Source: Flavobacterium sp. 140616W15
Lineage (GTDB): Bacteria > Bacteroidota > Bacteroidia > Flavobacteriales > Flavobacteriaceae
DNA length: 64,000 bases
Direction: 5' to 3'
Assembly (NCBI RefSeq): GCF_003668995.1
Contig: NZ_CP033068.1
Location: 3,224,001-3,288,000, forward strand
Below are positions 63,645-64,000 of the stretch, piece by piece. The stretch's first letter is position 1, and each line of letters starts with the position of its first letter. The notes under the pieces are model-generated. The model saw only the letters and a program-made list of their open reading frames with translations, was not told the DNA's origin and made no database searches. The translations under genes were made by a program, and so were the position numbers.

Positions 63645-64000
63645 CTAAGAATATTGTTTTTTATAATAATCTTTATAAGTTCCAGAAGTCACATTTTGCA
63701 ACCATTGTTCGTTACTTAAATACCAATTTATAGTTTTTTCTAATCCTTCTTCAAAAGTGACTGAAGGCTTCCATCCTAATTCTCTATTAATTTTAGAAGC
63801 ATCGATTGCATACCGCAAATCATGCCCGGGTCTATCTTTTACGTAAGTTATCAATTCTTGAGAAGTGCCTTTATCTCTTCCTAATTTCTCATCCATGATT
63901 TGACACAATAATTTAACCAAATCAATATTCTTCCATTCATTAAAGCCTCCAATATTGTACGTTTCATGATTTTTCCCTTCATGAAATACTAAATCAATAG
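63645..64000 (-). CDS. rfbB: dTDP-glucose 4,6-dehydratase RfbB, C-terminal part (cut by right edge)
   Basis: The frame is open to the window edge; only about the last 118 residues are visible. They read DLVFHEGKNHETYNIGG, FNEWKNIDLVKLLC, the RPGHDLRYAIDASKI signature and ELGWKPSVTFEEGLEKTINW, all typical of RfbB. The internal ATG at 63920 is not the start. Together with rfbA, rfbC and rfbD 19-21 kb away it completes the dTDP-L-rhamnose pathway. It is the first visible gene of the operon in transcription order and is followed by a 70-bp AT-rich gap. Confidence 0.93.
   Translation of the reverse strand, partial: IDLVFHEGKNHETYNIGGFNEWKNIDLVKLLCQIMDEKLGRDKGTSQELITYVKDRPGHDLRYAIDASKINRELGWKPSVTFEEGLEKTINWYLSNEQWLQNVTSGTYKDYYKKQYS

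Noticed and set aside
1..64000. tRNA, rRNA, riboswitch or insertion-sequence genes
   Set aside because: Looked for cloverleaf-like stretches, GC-rich RNA blocks and transposase-like ORFs; none seen.

Overview
The window is a piece of a low-GC Bacteroidota chromosome, most probably a Flavobacterium. The evidence is the AT-rich sequence, several TAnnTTTG-type -7 promoter elements with no Shine-Dalgarno pattern, a PorV/PorQ-family outer-membrane protein of the type IX secretion world, a DUF4105/Lnb protein, and dispersed palindromic intergenic repeats of a kind I remember from flavobacterial genomes. No tRNA, rRNA, CRISPR array or insertion sequence was found.

Layout. From 1 to about 16.2 kb lie housekeeping genes on both strands: a secreted Xaa-Pro aminopeptidase (cut by the left edge), a quinone oxidoreductase, a small accessory patch with a frameshifted SMI1/KNR4-type (SUKH) gene, a large FAD-dependent dehydrogenase, recQ, then kdsD - tatC - AhpD-like - lptB, a GH25 lysozyme, pssA, a PorV2-like protein and a DUF4105 membrane protein. 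From 16,242 to the right edge every gene is on the minus strand and belongs to one very large surface-polysaccharide locus of about 48 kb, transcribed from high to low coordinates.

The polysaccharide locus reads, in transcription order: rfbB (cut by the right edge), an SLBB/Wza-type export protein, Wzz, WecB-type epimerase, Wzx flippase, acetyltransferase, a lipoprotein FAD-oxidoreductase, pyruvyltransferase, glycosyltransferases, an EpsG-type polymerase, WbpV-like reductase plus WbpL/WecA-like initiator, cupin plus sugar aminotransferase, rfbC-rfbD-rfbA and a WbpM/CapD-like dehydratase. A strong terminator at 40.3 kb follows. The second part has an ABC exporter (Wzm/Wzt), methyltransferases, a deacetylase-GT2 fusion, GT2 and GT14 glycosyltransferases, a complete CMP-sialic-acid set (neuA-neuB-neuC), an MBOAT plus SGNH O-acetylation pair, more glycosyltransferases, a second Wzy/O-antigen-ligase protein and a second (PglC/WcaJ-type) initiating transferase. 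The locus therefore holds parts for two routes of glycan assembly: flippase/polymerase and ABC-exporter.

The most striking feature is that eight genes (SUKH, Wzy/ligase, one GT4, one GT2, Wzm, EpsG, Wzz, SLBB) are split by eleven apparent single-base deletions. Each can be repaired by adding one A or T to a short A/T homopolymer. Either the assembly under-calls homopolymers or the locus is decaying or slipping at these tracts. The uniform pattern makes sequencing error the first hypothesis.
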